Shown here: positions 14,532 through 14,977 of the stretch, one piece after another | How positions within the stretch are numbered: position 1 is the stretch's first letter | Layout of the letters: each line of letters opens with the position of its first letter | NCBI GenBank assembly: GCA_030837305.1 | Contig: JAUPKT010000096.1 | Span: 1-14,977, forward strand | DNA from: Thermodesulfobacteriota bacterium | GTDB lineage: Bacteria > Desulfobacterota > Desulfomonilia > Desulfomonilales > Desulfomonilaceae | Direction: 5' to 3' | DNA length: 14,977 nt | Program-made: the position numbers and the translations under genes | The notes under the pieces: generated by a model | Seen by the model: only the letters and a program-made list of their open reading frames with translations | Database searches by the model: none | What the model was told of the DNA's origin: nothing

Positions 14532-14559
14532 GTTATCAAAAAAATAGGCCCACTGTCAA
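14532..14559 (-). promoter_or_regulatory. Promoter of the atpZIBE operon
   Basis: On the minus strand, a perfect TTGACA (14559-14554), a 16-base spacer and GATAAC (14537-14532) form a housekeeping promoter. The start would be near 14525, giving a very short leader of about 15 bases to the atpZ ATG. It stands back to back with the candidate at 14566-14592. Confidence 0.65.
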
Positions 14560-14565
14560 GTTTTT

Positions 14566-14592
14566 TTGACTCAGTCCACGTTGAATGATAAC
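14566..14592 (+). promoter_or_regulatory. Promoter candidate for the RND permease gene
   Basis: TTGACT (14566-14571), a short 15-base spacer and GATAAC (14587-14592) mirror the atp promoter on the other strand. The spacing is below the usual 16-18, so activity may be weak or need an activator. The leader to the ATG at 14644 would be about 45 bases. Confidence 0.35.
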
Positions 14593-14643
14593 CTCTAAAA
14601 CCAGCAACAGCAATCCCGACCACGTACATAAACTCACATACAA

Positions 14644-14977
14644 ATGAATCTTTCAGAAAAATACGGTCTGGGAACGACCGGCAAAATCGTCGAGGCATTT
14701 CTCGTCTCCAAGCTTCCCATAATCTTCATTATCACATCATTGCTGGCTGGCGCTGCTGCTCTCATTCTGACGCCTCGGGAGGAAGAGCCTCAGATAGTTG
14801 TTCCCGTCATTGACATAATGATCAGTATGCCTGGAGCTACCCCGTCCGAAATCGAAAACCTCGTTACCATAAACCTGGAACGAAAACTTTGGGAAATTGA
14901 CGGCGTGGAATACGTCTATTCCTCATCCCGGGCCGGCTCTGCAGTTGTAACCGTACGCTTCTTTGTCGGACAGAACC
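14644..14977 (+). CDS. RND-family efflux permease, 5' part only
   Basis: This is the first 111 codons of an inner-membrane RND transporter (AcrB/CusA type), which normally exceeds 1,000 residues; the window ends inside it. The translation opens MNLSEKYGLGTTGKIVEAFL, then a first membrane helix (about 22-42), then the family hallmark TPREEEPQIVVPVIDI, followed by porter-domain sequence with MPGATPSEIENLV and LWEIDGVEYVYSSS. The permease would export drugs, metals or lipophilic compounds together with a periplasmic adaptor and an outer-membrane channel; the substrate cannot be told from this part. An in-frame TAA at 14629-14631 limits the start, and the ATG at 14644 is the first one after it. 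I see no good ribosome site. No adaptor gene lies upstream in this window, so it would have to be downstream or elsewhere. Confidence 0.88.
   Translation, partial: MNLSEKYGLGTTGKIVEAFLVSKLPIIFIITSLLAGAAALILTPREEEPQIVVPVIDIMISMPGATPSEIENLVTINLERKLWEIDGVEYVYSSSRAGSAVVTVRFFVGQN

Overview
The window most resembles a chromosome segment of an anaerobic Desulfobacterota (former Deltaproteobacteria) bacterium. The evidence is family content: an NfnAB-type transhydrogenase, a stand-alone Fo cluster (atpZ-atpI-atpB-atpE) with no F1 genes beside it, an acyl-CoA dehydrogenase, an ACR3 arsenite exporter, and large membrane-anchored SGNH/TPR proteins. This is inference from gene families and arrangement; no rRNA or other taxonomic marker is present.

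Layout. (1) 20-3123, plus strand: the arsenite exporter, then a membrane-anchored SGNH-hydrolase-like protein with a C-terminal discoidin-like domain. (2) 3246-7318, minus strand: promoter, nfnA, nfnB (joined by a TAATG overlap), a hairpin terminator, then a small three-helix membrane protein and an acyl-CoA dehydrogenase that form a second likely transcription unit. (3) 7339-9558, minus strand: a second membrane-anchored SGNH protein with TPR repeats both inside and after the hydrolase fold. It is divergent from a short secreted Tyr/Pro/Gly-rich protein (9753-10052, plus), and each has a recognisable promoter. (4) 10125-12515, minus strand: proS, and upstream of it a small membrane protein with two CxxC pairs. 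(5) 12755-14559, minus strand: the Fo cluster, with a strong promoter upstream and a clear intrinsic terminator after atpE. (6) 14644 to the end, plus strand: the 5' part of an RND efflux permease, divergent from the atp promoter.

How the genes fit together: NfnAB would balance NADH, NADPH and ferredoxin pools in the cytoplasm. The acyl-CoA dehydrogenase fits fatty-acid or branched-chain acyl-CoA oxidation. The Fo genes make the membrane rotor and stator channel of the ATP synthase, whose F1 part must be encoded elsewhere. The two SGNH proteins and the Tyr-rich secreted protein point to cell-envelope or exopolysaccharide modification.

No CRISPR array, phage, insertion sequence, tRNA or rRNA was seen, and no intergenic gap exceeds 300 bases. 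I found no clear new defence or mobile system. The items most worth a second look are the TPR-in-SGNH architecture with its neighbouring Tyr-rich secreted protein, the relocated catalytic base in the acyl-CoA dehydrogenase, the split zinc-ribbon membrane hairpin, the c-subunit presequence, and the near-symmetric back-to-back promoters between atpZ and the RND gene.
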